Positions 53,868-62,816 of a stretch of 64,000 bases of DNA are shown here, in pieces. The DNA comes from Limnochordaceae bacterium (lineage in GTDB: Bacteria; Bacillota; Limnochordia; Limnochordales; Geochordaceae). The stretch spans positions 428,193-492,192 of the forward strand of contig JADBKR010000005.1 in the NCBI GenBank assembly GCA_014896295.1. The letters are read 5' to 3'. The translations under genes and the position numbers were made by a program. The notes under the pieces were generated by a model, which worked only from the letters and a program-made list of their open reading frames with translations, had not been told where the DNA came from and did not search any database. The number at the start of each line of letters is the position of its first letter. Positions within the stretch are counted from its first letter, which is position 1.

Positions 53868-54797
53868 GTGAAGATCTTCGGGGGACGTGCCACGCAGGAG
53901 CTCACGGTCGCGATCTGCCAGCATCTGGGCGTTCACCCGGGCCGCGCTGACATCTTCAAGTTCAGCAATGACAACACGTTCGTTCGGATCCTCGAAAACG
54001 TTCGGGAGGCCGACGTGTTCGTCGTCCAGACATCGGTCCCCCCCGTCGATGAAGCTCTGGTCGAGCTTCTGATCATGCTCGACGCCCTGCGCCGCGCTTC
54101 GGCCGGACGCATCACTGCGGTACTCCCCTACTACCCGTACGTCCGCTCCGACAAGAAAGACCAGCCACGGGTACCCATCACCGCGCGGCTGGTCGCCGAT
54201 CTCCTGGTGACCGCCGGTGCTGACCGGGTCGTCACCATCGACCTGACGGCCGACCAGATCCAGGGCTTCTTCACCATTCCGGTCGACCACCTCACCGCCC
54301 AGCCCGTGCTGGCTCGCTACTTTCGCGACAAACACCTGACCGACGCGGTGGTGGTCGCTCCGGACCCAGGTGCGGTCAAGAGAGCGCAGCGCTTTGCCGA
54401 GCGCCTCGGAGTCCCGGTAGCCTTCGTGGACAAGCGCCGGCTGCCGGCGACGTCCGGCGTACGGGCGACGGCAGTGGTGGGGGACGTGCGGGGCCGGCCG
54501 GTCATTCTCTTCGACGAAGAGGTCGATCAGGGTACGACCTTGCTCGAGGCTACGGAGCTCGTCCTGGAGCGCGGTGCTGCAGAAGTCTACGCCGCATGCA
54601 CCCACGCCGTTCTCTCCGGCCTCGCGGCCGAACGCGTGTCCAAGGCCCCCATTCGTGAGTTGGTGGTGACCGATACGGTCCCCGTCCCGCCCTCCAAGCG
54701 GTGGAACGCCCTGACCGTGCTGTCCGTGGCGCCCCTGCTCGCCGAGACTATCCGGCGCATCAACACGGGCGAGTCGGTCAGCGCTCTGTTCGAGTAG
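53868..54797 (+). CDS. prs: Ribose-phosphate pyrophosphokinase (PRPP synthase)
   Basis: About 309 residues, the usual length. Family motifs are FSNDNTFVRILENVREADVF, PYYPYVRSDKKDQPRVPITA, VVVAPDPGAVKRAQRFAERL and the PRPP loop region VILFDEEVDQGTTLLEATEL. The loop is altered: the canonical DDMIDTGGT is here DEEVDQGTT. It makes PRPP from ribose-5-phosphate and ATP for nucleotide synthesis. GTG at 53868 with GGGAGG eight bases upstream decides the start; the frame continues upstream to 53775 without homology. It may be a second, divergent prs paralogue. Confidence 0.88.
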   Translation: MKIFGGRATQELTVAICQHLGVHPGRADIFKFSNDNTFVRILENVREADVFVVQTSVPPVDEALVELLIMLDALRRASAGRITAVLPYYPYVRSDKKDQPRVPITARLVADLLVTAGADRVVTIDLTADQIQGFFTIPVDHLTAQPVLARYFRDKHLTDAVVVAPDPGAVKRAQRFAERLGVPVAFVDKRRLPATSGVRATAVVGDVRGRPVILFDEEVDQGTTLLEATELVLERGAAEVYAACTHAVLSGLAAERVSKAPIRELVVTDTVPVPPSKRWNALTVLSVAPLLAETIRRINTGESVSALFE

Positions 54798-54949
54798 CCC
54801 GGCATGAGCCCGACCTTGACGCGCAGCTTGCCCGGGAGAGGGTGCATCCCGGCATAGACGGTCATCCGCGAGAAGTCGTACGGGATCCGCAGTGGACGCC
54901 ACAAGATTCTCGCAATGGGACAAGCGCCGCTGTAAGGGGATCGGAAGGC

Positions 54950-55336
54950 ATGAATACTGACAGCTTCCGAGAGTGGCTCGAAAGATACGAACAAGCTTGG
55001 GAAGGCCGCGACCCAGAGGCCGCAGCGGGGTTATTCACCGTGGATGCTACTTATCAAGAAATTCCTTCCTCGGAGCCGATGCGCGGTCGTGAGGCTATCC
55101 GTGCTTACTGGGCAGAAGTGCCGCAAACACAAGAGCGGGTGGAGTTCCGTAGTGAGCTGGTTAGGGTGACGGAGGGTTTGGGCGTCGCACAATGGCACGC
55201 ATCCTTCATCCGCGTCACCACCAGAGTCCGGGTCGAGTTGGACGGCGTTTTCATTGTCAGGTTGAATGAATCGGGGGAATGCACAGAGTTCAACGAGTGG
55301 TGGCATCGGCAAGAACAGGGACCCATCTCGGCCTGA
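54950..55336 (+). CDS. SnoaL/NTF2-like domain protein
   Basis: 128 residues of cystatin-like alpha+beta fold: FREWLERYEQAWEGRDPEAA, LFTVDATYQEIPSSEPMRGR, AIRAYWAEVPQTQE, and CTEFNEWWHRQEQ at the end. Polyketide cyclase-like and steroid-isomerase-like enzymes share this fold; no catalytic residue can be named. Codon use is noticeably less GC-rich than its neighbours (TAT, CAA, GAA), suggesting later acquisition. ATG at 54950 has GGAAGG-like sequence upstream. Confidence 0.75.
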   Translation: MNTDSFREWLERYEQAWEGRDPEAAAGLFTVDATYQEIPSSEPMRGREAIRAYWAEVPQTQERVEFRSELVRVTEGLGVAQWHASFIRVTTRVRVELDGVFIVRLNESGECTEFNEWWHRQEQGPISA

Positions 55337-55409
55337 CCGGCACCTGGCCGTGCCCTACCTGGATGGACTTCGTCATGGCTTCCGAGGCAGCAGGGTGTTT
55401 GCCACTACG

Positions 55410-55823
55410 TTACCCGCAACATCGATGACGGCGGCATCCGAAGCGCCTCCCCAGGAAACCCCACGTGGGCCGTCCACCCGAGAGCCCCGCCCCGCGCATG
55501 TCCAAAGCCAGCACGGTGAAGCCGTGTGCCACCAGCTTCCGGATTGGCGGCAAGGACGTATCGCCGCCGATCTCGGCTCGATTCTCGCCTGCCGCCGGTG
55601 CCAGGATCACGGACCGCCGCGCACCCCGCGCGGGGAGGAGCCAGCCTCGGAGGTCTGCCCCGCGGGACCCGTCGATCACCACGTCCTCGTAGGCCAGACC
55701 GACGTCCCCCGGAGAGACGCCTGGCGCGTTCTCAACCGGCAGCGATATCATGAAGACGCAGGCTGCCACGGCAAAGGAGGATGCGAGACCGACGCCCAAC
55801 ACCACGTCCACAAGCCGGCGCAA
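55410..55823 (-). pseudogene. N-terminal fragment of an alpha/beta hydrolase
   Basis: About 137 residues. A membrane anchor (LVDVVLGVGLASSFAVAACV) is followed by the hydrolase start: RGWLLPARGARRSVILAPAA, then VLALDMRGAGLSGGRPTWGF. The frame breaks there, before the nucleophile elbow, Asp and His. The lost part is not found nearby. TTG at 55823 is the only start in frame, a further sign of decay. Confidence 0.6.
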
Positions 55824-55869
55824 CGAAAGTCGATAGGCCCCGGCGCACGCTCCACGCGGAGTTCGACGC

Positions 55870-56697
55870 CTACAGGAGTCGCGAGAGCGCCGCCACCACC
55901 ACCGTCACCACCGCCGCCCGCAGCCCCATCGTGCCCTCGACGCCTGCAGCCGTCACGATCTGCAGCACGTTGTACGCGGAGTTGTTGAGGGTGTGTGCCA
56001 CCCATGGCGCCCACAGGCTGCCCGTCCCCTGCAGCAGCCAGCCAAACGCGAGCCCGATCAGAAAAGAGAGCACGGTGTAGCCGGCACCCAACCCCAGCGC
56101 GGTCGAGATCCCCATGGACCCATCGAGCACCTCACGCAGAGGCCAGACCAGGTGCCAGATGCCGAAGAGGGCGGCCTGCAGCAGGTTTGCCCGCGTCGGC
56201 CCGAGGACGGGGACCAGGTGGCCCATCATCACGCCCCGAAAGAGGCCCTCCTCCAGGAACGAATTGACGGCATTGCCCAGCAGCACCACCACTGCGCCCG
56301 CTCCGACGGCTGCGGCCGCACCCTCTTTCGGCACCAGCGCGTACCCACGCACCGACAGGAGCAGGCTCGGACGGGCCCCTGAGGCCGCGAGGGACAGCCA
56401 CTCGACGAGGTACCCTGCCCCCAGGCCCGCCAGCATGACCCCGCCGCCGACGAGGACGGCGTGCTGCCAGTTGCGGCCCTGAAAGCCGATCCCGGCCATC
56501 CCGACGCCCGAAAGCCACAGGTAGGCCAGGACCAGCAACAACCCCGCTCCCTTGGCAACCACCTGCTCGCCGAACCGTTGGTCAGACCGCAGCCAGAAGG
56601 TGTCCCACACACGCAACAGCGCGACGAGCAAGAACAAGCCGGCCATGGCGGCAACGGGCCGAGCGGCCAGCCTTGCATGGATGGCAAGGTCCCGCAT
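55870..56697 (-). CDS. CPBP-family intramembrane protease-like protein
   Basis: 275 residues, seven or eight helices. The CPBP (Abi/Rce1-like) signature is intact: FLEEGLFRGVMMG (EExxxR), ALFGIWHLVWPL (FxxxH) and VAHTLNNSAYNVL (HxxxN). Such proteins cleave membrane-bound substrates or protect against bacteriocins; the target is unknown. ATG at 56697. Confidence 0.88.
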   Translation of the reverse strand: MRDLAIHARLAARPVAAMAGLFLLVALLRVWDTFWLRSDQRFGEQVVAKGAGLLLVLAYLWLSGVGMAGIGFQGRNWQHAVLVGGGVMLAGLGAGYLVEWLSLAASGARPSLLLSVRGYALVPKEGAAAAVGAGAVVVLLGNAVNSFLEEGLFRGVMMGHLVPVLGPTRANLLQAALFGIWHLVWPLREVLDGSMGISTALGLGAGYTVLSFLIGLAFGWLLQGTGSLWAPWVAHTLNNSAYNVLQIVTAAGVEGTMGLRAAVVTVVVAALSRLL

Positions 56698-56892
56698 CTC
56701 TCTCCCTCCTGCTCTCGGAGCCTGACAGGCTCCCCCTGCTCCGCCTCGGGACCGGGCAGCGACCGGTGGCCGTCTGGCGTGGCCCCCGGCCCGAGCCGGT
56801 CGGGTATAAACGCTTCCAGTTCGCGTCGGGGCGTCCGGGAGAACCCCCGCGCACCTGGACGAGCCCCGAAGCAGTGCAGCACCGTGTCGCTC

Positions 56893-58026
56893 TCAGGCAA
56901 ACCGATCTAAATTGAACAACGAGATGGGGTGCCGGGTATTCCCGTTGATGACGAGGTCGGCGAGGATCTCTCCAACGACGCTGGCGAATTTGAAGCCGTG
57001 CCCCGAGAACCCCACTGCCAAGGCCACCCCCGAGTGATGCGGATGCAACCCGATCGCGAAGTGTCTATCCGGGGTATTGGTGTACATGCACGTTTGCGCT
57101 TCAAGACACGTGCTGTCGAGGGCAGGGATGCGATCCGCCAGATAGGAGCGCATCAAGTCGATCTCCTCTTCTCGAACCGCTCGGTCGATCGTGTCCGGGC
57201 TGCAGGGCGGACCCACCCCATGCAAGGCGACCTTTACCCCCCGCTCGTGCGTCTCGGCCGGGAACCCATAGAATTGTTGACCGTCTTCCGCCTCCCATAT
57301 GAAGATGGGGAACCGGCCTACGAGGAACGGCTCTGTGCCGCCTTTCGGCTCGAACCAAAACATGACGCGCCGTTCCACTGAAAGGGGAAGCTCGAGGCCC
57401 CGGAGAACCTTCGGGGCCCACGGACCAGGTGTGAGAACAAGGGCCTCAGCCTCATGAGTCGCGCGCGTGGTCTGGACGCGAACAGGTCCGCCCGAAGCAG
57501 GGACCTCCCAGCGTAAAGTCGGCTCATCGAAGTGCAACTCCGCGCCTGATTGACCTGCGCGGGTCAGATGAGCTCTGACTGCTTGCTCCGGATGAACCAT
57601 GCCGGCCTGCGCTTCAAACAGGGCAATGACGTCGTCACGGGGGCGTAGGGGAGGGAACCGTCGCCGGATTTCGGACGCGTCCATGACCTCGTGGGGAAGC
57701 CCGTGTTGCTTCGCACTCAGGATGCTGCCCGCTACCGTTTGGCTGTCTGCTGAGCCCATCATCAATCCGCCGGTACGCGTGAGCAGGTGAACGCCGGTCT
57801 CTCTTTCTAGCCGTTCCCACAATTCGTAGGCGCGGAGAACGAGCGGTACGTATGAAGGATGCTCGAAGTAAGCCTGTCGTATGATCCGCGATCTGCCGTG
57901 GGAGGACCCAAACTCGTGCGGCGGACGATGGAGGTCGATCCCGAGGACACGCTTCTTTCGAGCGGAAAGGTGATAAGCGGCCGCGCTTCCCATTGCGCCA
58001 AGCCCCACAACGATTACGTCAAACAT
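56893..58026 (-). CDS. Sarcosine oxidase / N-methyltryptophan oxidase-like flavoenzyme
   Basis: 377 residues, the MSOX length. The FAD loop is VVGLGAMGSAAAYHLSARKK, and GSSHGRSRIIRQAYFEHPSY follows. CMYTNTPDRHFAIGLHPHHS supplies the Cys that binds FAD covalently in monomeric sarcosine oxidase, and GFSGHGFKFASVVGEILADL ends the domain. It would oxidise an N-methylated amino acid or similar amine to aldehyde, amine and peroxide. It lies between the decayed patch and the sugar operon, on the same strand as the operon. Confidence 0.88.
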   Translation of the reverse strand: MFDVIVVGLGAMGSAAAYHLSARKKRVLGIDLHRPPHEFGSSHGRSRIIRQAYFEHPSYVPLVLRAYELWERLERETGVHLLTRTGGLMMGSADSQTVAGSILSAKQHGLPHEVMDASEIRRRFPPLRPRDDVIALFEAQAGMVHPEQAVRAHLTRAGQSGAELHFDEPTLRWEVPASGGPVRVQTTRATHEAEALVLTPGPWAPKVLRGLELPLSVERRVMFWFEPKGGTEPFLVGRFPIFIWEAEDGQQFYGFPAETHERGVKVALHGVGPPCSPDTIDRAVREEEIDLMRSYLADRIPALDSTCLEAQTCMYTNTPDRHFAIGLHPHHSGVALAVGFSGHGFKFASVVGEILADLVINGNTRHPISLFNLDRFA

Positions 58027-58319
58027 AGATCACCCACACCTGATGCCCGCGCCCCGGAGCTCCGTCGAGGCCCGGTCGCCGCACGCCCGGGCCGTGGGGC
58101 GTGGCTCTGGCTGGGACTAATGTACCACAGCATCCCTGACAACGTGCTAGCAGCAATCATCATCGCTAGTCTCCGGCGCCCGGGGGTTCGGAAAACCGGG
58201 CCGTTCAGGCGGATCCTGGCGCGCCGGCTTACACTGCGGCGCATTCCCTGGCCAGCTCTCAGGAAGTTGCGCCAGTGCCGCGGCGCGCTTGGTGAGGTCG
58301 CGCTCGAGGATGCGGCCGT

Positions 58320-58448
58320 CCCGTAACCGGCGGGGTCGAGGTTTCGGGCCCCGGGAACGTGTCTCGTGGTCCAGCGCCCTCGCGGGTTGACGTCGAACAC
58401 GTGGAAGCCGTCTCGGCCCAGGCGGCTTGCCACCTCGTCCACGGTCAT
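58320..58448 (-). pseudogene. Rhodanese-domain remnant
   Basis: 43 residues from ATG 58448 match the N-terminal half of a rhodanese: MTVDEVASRLGRDGFHVFDV, then RGRWTTRHVPGARNLDPAG. Beyond this the frame becomes unrelated and the catalytic Cys loop is absent. It sits next to the transposase remnant in the 58027-58690 stretch, which contains no intact gene. Confidence 0.55.
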
Positions 58449-58458
58449 CTTCGATAAC

Positions 58459-58700
58459 TGGCCCTGGCCGAAGCGCTCGCCGAGCCTCCGAGCGCGTGGG
58501 CCGTCCATCCCGCCATCCTGACGATGGCCCGCCGCAACAAAGTGTTTCGGGGGACACCGTGCACGGCTGGCACGTGGCGGCCCTGGACGGCACCGAGGTG
58601 CTGCGCACCGAGGCCCGCTGCTGCCCAGGCTGTCAGGTTTATCATCACCAGGATGGGCGGGTCGAGTACGTCTTACGGGATCTAAATAGCTCAAAGCGAC
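58459..58700 (+). mobile_element. Insertion-sequence transposase remnant
   Basis: Reading LAEPPSAWAVHPAILTMARR, then, after a shift at GGGGG 58549-58553, DTVHGWHVAALDGTEVLRTE, then ARCCPGCQVYHHQDGRVEYV. The DGTE(V)...RCC..C pattern recalls the first catalytic Asp and Cys cluster of a DDE transposase group. No terminal repeats or second Asp/Glu are seen; the element is truncated where the low-GC operon begins. The IS family could not be named. Confidence 0.5.
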
Positions 58701-59611
58701 GCGCTTTGAACGTTGAGGTAACGAAAGAGGGGTACGACCATCAGCAGCACCACAAGCAGGAGCACCCATGACAGCGCTGATGCCTGTGCCAGGTCAAGGC
58801 CCATGAACGTGGTCTTATAGATGTAGTAACTGATCACGTCCGTACTGGTACCGGGGCCGCCTCTTGTCATGACGTAAACCAGGTCATACGTCCGGAAAGC
58901 AAAGATAGTTCGAATCAGGACCGCCGTGGCAATGACGGGGCGCATGAGCGGAAGTGTCACGAACCGGAACACCTGTAGGGGACTTGCCCCATCGATGGTC
59001 GCCGCCTCGAACGGTTCCTTTGGCAGTGAAACGAGGCCGGCCAACAGTACGAGGATCATGAACGAGATTTGTTGCCATATGTCTACGAGCACGAGCGTGA
59101 TGAGCGCGTTACCCGGGGAACCGAGCCAGTCTACTGGAGGTAGGCCGATCTCAGATAGGACATAGTTCACAATGCCCAGATCCGGGTGAAGGAGCATCTT
59201 CCAGATCAATCCAACGGCAATGGGTGCCATGACCATGGGCATGGTCAGGACAGTGTAGAAGACCCCTTTGAAGCGGATCTCGCGGTTGAGCAGGAGCGCT
59301 ATCCCGAAGCCTAGAACAAACTCAAGCGCGACCACCATGACGACGAAGCGTAACGTGACCCAAACGGAATTCCAGAAATACTCGTTAGACAGACCGGCGA
59401 TGTAATTCGCGATCCCTTGGAACCGGCCGAAACGAGGCCGGATGAACGTATAGCTCGAAAAGCTCACAGCAAGCGAAAAGCCGAGCGGTAGCACCACCAC
59501 TCCGGCGAGCACGAGAAGCGTGGGTAACAGAAAACCGTAACCGGCGAAGCGGCCGCGCCGTTTGATTCCAGGACACCATACCCGCCGGACGATTGTCTCC
59601 CGCACGGTCAT
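58691..59611 (-). CDS. Sugar ABC transporter permease, UgpA/MalF type
   Basis: About 306 residues, six helices. The EAA loop EAATIDGASPLQVFRFVTLP identifies a CUT1-family inner-membrane subunit. Motifs before it are PMVMAPIAVGLIWKMLLHPD and GIVNYVLSEIGLPPVDWLG. ATG at 59611 gives the normal N terminus, although no good ribosome site is seen; the frame opens at 59716. It lies 137 bases behind the binding-protein gene. Composition is less GC-rich than the host genes. Confidence 0.9.
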   Translation of the reverse strand: MTVRETIVRRVWCPGIKRRGRFAGYGFLLPTLLVLAGVVVLPLGFSLAVSFSSYTFIRPRFGRFQGIANYIAGLSNEYFWNSVWVTLRFVVMVVALEFVLGFGIALLLNREIRFKGVFYTVLTMPMVMAPIAVGLIWKMLLHPDLGIVNYVLSEIGLPPVDWLGSPGNALITLVLVDIWQQISFMILVLLAGLVSLPKEPFEAATIDGASPLQVFRFVTLPLMRPVIATAVLIRTIFAFRTYDLVYVMTRGGPGTSTDVISYYIYKTTFMGLDLAQASALSWVLLLVVLLMVVPLFRYLNVQSASL

Positions 59612-59748
59612 CGCATGGGGGTCAGGCGCGAGGTCAAGCCCCGCGCCTGACCTATCCTCCTCGCTACGCTTCGCTATCGGCCAGGGGTAGCGCACCCTTC
59701 TTCCTCCGCTTCTCATGCCTGCTTCGGTAGAGCCGGGAGCCCGGTGCT

Positions 59749-61044
59749 CTAGCGGCGACCGGCCTGCCGCGCCAGTTTGTCGAGCTCCCGGTTTGCGGTG
59801 TCCAGCGCCGCCTTGATGTCTTTCTGCCCGGATGCGGCCAGAGAGAGTTCCCGCCCAACCACTTCGATCATCTGGGCCGAGTACTCAAACTCCGGCACCG
59901 GCTTCGCCTTTTCAAGCAACTTCAGGACTTCCCGATACCACGGGTACTTCGCCAGAACCTCAGGATCCCGGAACACGTCGACCCGGGTGGGAGCACCACC
60001 CTTGAGCGCACGCTTCTTCACAATTTGCGGGGACTCCACCCACTTGATGAACTGCCAGGCTTCTTCTTTGTACGGCGTGTTGTGAGCAATCGCCCATCCC
60101 CAGCCGCCGTTGAGGCCGATCCCGCCCGGCATCGGGGCCAGGGCCACCTTGCCCGCCACAACCGACTTCGAGGGATCGTTCAGCTGGGGCAACATCCAGT
60201 TGTAGCTGATCATGCTGAACGCGCGCCCTTGGGACATCACTCGGAAGGCATCGTCCAGGTTAAAGGAGAGCGCTCCCGACGGCGCGGCCTGACGTAGGTT
60301 CTCAATGTAAAGCTCCGTCGCTTTTACGGCTGCGGTAGTGGTCAGCGCCGCGTTCCAGTTGCGGTCGTAGTAGTCACCGCCGAGGCTGAACAAGTAGTTC
60401 GACCACTCCATCACGATGGGGTCGCCACGCTGAGCCTGCATGGCGGAGCCTGCGACGCCGGCGTTCTTGGCCATGAACTTGCTCAGACGGACGTACTCCT
60501 CCACCGTTTCGGGTACCCGCATCTCCGTACCGTACTCCTGCCTGTACTTCCGCCTCAGCTCCTGGTTCTCCATGAGGTCGGTCCGATAGAGAAGGCCCAT
60601 GGCATAGTTATACATCGGGATCATGTAAAGCTTACCTTCGTAGTAGCCCACCATTTGCAGCATGCTGTCTAGGTACGGCGAGAGGTCGAACCCGTCCCGC
60701 CGGATATACTTGTCCAACGGTTCCAGCCATCCCGCCGCGGGGAACTCCCCAGCCCAATAGTTGTCTACCTCGATGACGTCATACTGGGAGCGGTCGCTGA
60801 GAAGCTGCGTGACCAGCTTGGCGTGCATGTCAGAATACTGCACAATCTCGAAGACCACGCGGATGCCCGTGGCCCTCTCGAACTCCGGCAACATCTCTTC
60901 GATGATCCGGGTCTCTGGAACGTCTTCCATGAGCATGTGGAGTGTGACTCCGGATCGTGCCACTGCGGGGGCAGTCAGCCCCACCAGCATCGCCATCATC
61001 AATAGACCTACGGCGAATTTCCGAATCCCGGCATTGGGTGCCAA
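59749..61044 (-). CDS. Extracellular sugar-binding protein of ABC transporter (SBP_bac_1)
   Basis: 431 residues. A signal peptide (FAVGLLMMAMLVGLTAPAVA) precedes a two-lobed binding fold: MLPEFERATGIRVVFEIVQY, SQYDVIEVDNYWAGEFPAAG, PMYNYAMGLLYRTDLM and APMPGGIGLNGGWGWAIAHN. No lipobox Cys is seen, so it would be periplasmic, which fits an outer membrane. The start is TTG at 61044 with GGGAGTGG upstream; no ATG/GTG is in the right place. The two permeases flank it. Confidence 0.9.
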   Translation of the reverse strand: MAPNAGIRKFAVGLLMMAMLVGLTAPAVARSGVTLHMLMEDVPETRIIEEMLPEFERATGIRVVFEIVQYSDMHAKLVTQLLSDRSQYDVIEVDNYWAGEFPAAGWLEPLDKYIRRDGFDLSPYLDSMLQMVGYYEGKLYMIPMYNYAMGLLYRTDLMENQELRRKYRQEYGTEMRVPETVEEYVRLSKFMAKNAGVAGSAMQAQRGDPIVMEWSNYLFSLGGDYYDRNWNAALTTTAAVKATELYIENLRQAAPSGALSFNLDDAFRVMSQGRAFSMISYNWMLPQLNDPSKSVVAGKVALAPMPGGIGLNGGWGWAIAHNTPYKEEAWQFIKWVESPQIVKKRALKGGAPTRVDVFRDPEVLAKYPWYREVLKLLEKAKPVPEFEYSAQMIEVVGRELSLAASGQKDIKAALDTANRELDKLARQAGRR

Positions 61045-61143
61045 GTCTCACCACTCCCTCACAGGAGACGATCCCTTGAAGCCCGACTCTTTCCAGATCC
61101 TACCACTCTCACACACGCGCTGCTCGCTACTCGGATCCCCCTT

Positions 61144-61998
61144 TCACTTGATAGCTCCGAACGTGAGACCACGCACCAGGTACCGCTGAACGCTCAGGGA
61201 GAGGAGGATCATGGGAGCGACGGCGATCATGGTTGCCGCTGCGAGCCTTCCTATCAAAACCCCTCGGTGCGTCTGCATGGCGGCGAGCATCACCGGTATG
61301 GTATTGGTGCCGCTCCCGGTGAGAATTAGCGCGAAGAGGAACTCGTTCCACGCCATGACGAAGCTGAGGACGGCTGCCGACATGACCCCGGGCGCCGCCG
61401 TCGGGAAGATAACCCGGAAGAAAGCACCCACGTACGACGTGCCGTCGATCATGGCAGCCTCCTCCAGCTCCCGAGGGATCCCTTGGAAGAACCCCATCAA
61501 CAGCCACACGAGGAAGGGAAGGTTAAAGGCTAGGTACGCCCACACGAGCCCGTGCAGGGTATCCTTCAAGTGAAGTTTCGTGAACAGCACAAACAAAGGC
61601 AGGATGAGGACGATGCCCGGGAGCATCTGCGTGCTGAGGATCACAAACTGCATCGTTCGTCCGCCGGTGTTGAACCGGGCAAATGCCCACCCGCCCATAG
61701 CCGCTATTGGTACAGAGATTGCCGTCGTTCCGATAGCCACAACCAGGCTATTACGAAGATATCGCCCAAACTCGTTTACCTCAAGAAGCTCGAGGTAGTT
61801 GGCAAGCGTTGGCTTGAAATAAGGAGGCGGCGGGATTCGGTACACTATTACCTCAGGAGCCAGCGACGTCCGGAGCGTCCACAAGATCGGCAGTAGAATC
61901 CCGAGCGAAAAGAGGGTCAGCAAGGCGTACGCCGCGACGTCGCCCCATCGTTTCGCGGCTCTTGAATGTCTTCTGGTGGTCTCCCCCGCTACTTGCAT
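61144..61998 (-). CDS. Sugar ABC transporter permease, UgpE/MalG type
   Basis: About 284 residues, six helices. The EAA loop is ELEEAAMIDGTSYVGAFFRV, preceded by WAYLAFNLPFLVWLLMGFFQ, and the end has RYLVRGLTFGAIK, typical of the second CUT1 permease. ATG at 61998 is chosen; the frame also allows TTG at 62019 overlapping the dehydrogenase stop. No ATPase gene is in the window, so a shared MsmX-like ATPase or one beyond the edge is needed. Confidence 0.9.
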   Translation of the reverse strand: MQVAGETTRRHSRAAKRWGDVAAYALLTLFSLGILLPILWTLRTSLAPEVIVYRIPPPPYFKPTLANYLELLEVNEFGRYLRNSLVVAIGTTAISVPIAAMGGWAFARFNTGGRTMQFVILSTQMLPGIVLILPLFVLFTKLHLKDTLHGLVWAYLAFNLPFLVWLLMGFFQGIPRELEEAAMIDGTSYVGAFFRVIFPTAAPGVMSAAVLSFVMAWNEFLFALILTGSGTNTIPVMLAAMQTHRGVLIGRLAAATMIAVAPMILLSLSVQRYLVRGLTFGAIK

Positions 61999-62015
61999 GA
62001 GAACAGGCCGTCCGT

Positions 62016-62816
62016 TCAATCCATCCAGGCTCCGCCGTTGACGTTGACCGCCTCGCCGGTCATGAAGTCGGCCGACGCGGAGGCCAAGAAGCCTACCACG
62101 GCCGCGACGTCCTCCGGTGTCTGGAGACGCCCCAACGGCGTATCTTTGATGTACAACTGGCGGACCTCATCTGGTGAAATCCCCCGCAGCCTGCCCTCCC
62201 ACTCCACCTCTCGCTCCTGCATGGACGTGCGCACATAGCCAGGACACACCGCGTTGACCGTGATCTTGAACGGCGCCAGCTCCAACGCCATGGACTGCGT
62301 AAGGCCCACGACCGCAAACTTGCTGGCCACGTAATGGGCCAGGAAAGGTACAGCGCCACGCTTGCCCGCCATGCTGGCTACGTTGATGATCTTCCCCCTC
62401 AATTCACTGCCGGGCAGAGGCTGCTGGCGCATCATCTGACGGGCCGCGGCCTGCGAGCAGAGGAAGACGCCCTTCGCGTTGACCGCCATGTTCAAGTCCC
62501 AATCTTCTTCGCTAAGTTCCCAGAAACGCTTCATCGACGAGACTCCCGCGTTGTTACACCACACGTCCAAGCGTCCCCAGCGTTCGACGACGGCGCGAAC
62601 TGCCGCTTCCGCGTCGGCCGAATGTGTCACGTCGAGAGCAGTGGACCACGCCTCTCCGCCAGCTTGCCGGATTTCGGAGGCCACCTCGTCCGCCCACTCC
62701 GGCCGCAGGTCGGTCACCATGACCCTGGCCCCTTCCAAAGCTAGCGTCAATGCAATGGCCCGGCCGATGCCGGAGCCTGCTCCGGTGACGACAGCGGTGC
62801 GGTCCTGGAGCTTCAT
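62016..62816 (-). CDS. Short-chain dehydrogenase (sugar or polyol)
   Basis: 266 residues, classical SDR: TGAGSGIGRAIALTLALEG, NNAGVSS, catalytic Ser in IINVASMAGK, YVASK, and the C-terminal NVNGGAWMD. The ATG shares four bases with the FGGY kinase stop (ATGA), so the two act in one pathway, likely oxidising a sugar alcohol or acid that the kinase and the ABC system bring in. Asp after beta 2 (VTDLRPEW) suggests NAD rather than NADP. Confidence 0.9.
   Translation of the reverse strand: MKLQDRTAVVTGAGSGIGRAIALTLALEGARVMVTDLRPEWADEVASEIRQAGGEAWSTALDVTHSADAEAAVRAVVERWGRLDVWCNNAGVSSMKRFWELSEEDWDLNMAVNAKGVFLCSQAAARQMMRQQPLPGSELRGKIINVASMAGKRGAVPFLAHYVASKFAVVGLTQSMALELAPFKITVNAVCPGYVRTSMQEREVEWEGRLRGISPDEVRQLYIKDTPLGRLQTPEDVAAVVGFLASASADFMTGEAVNVNGGAWMD

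Noticed and set aside
58320..58448. Functional rhodanese
   Set aside because: Only the N-terminal half remains and the catalytic Cys loop is missing.
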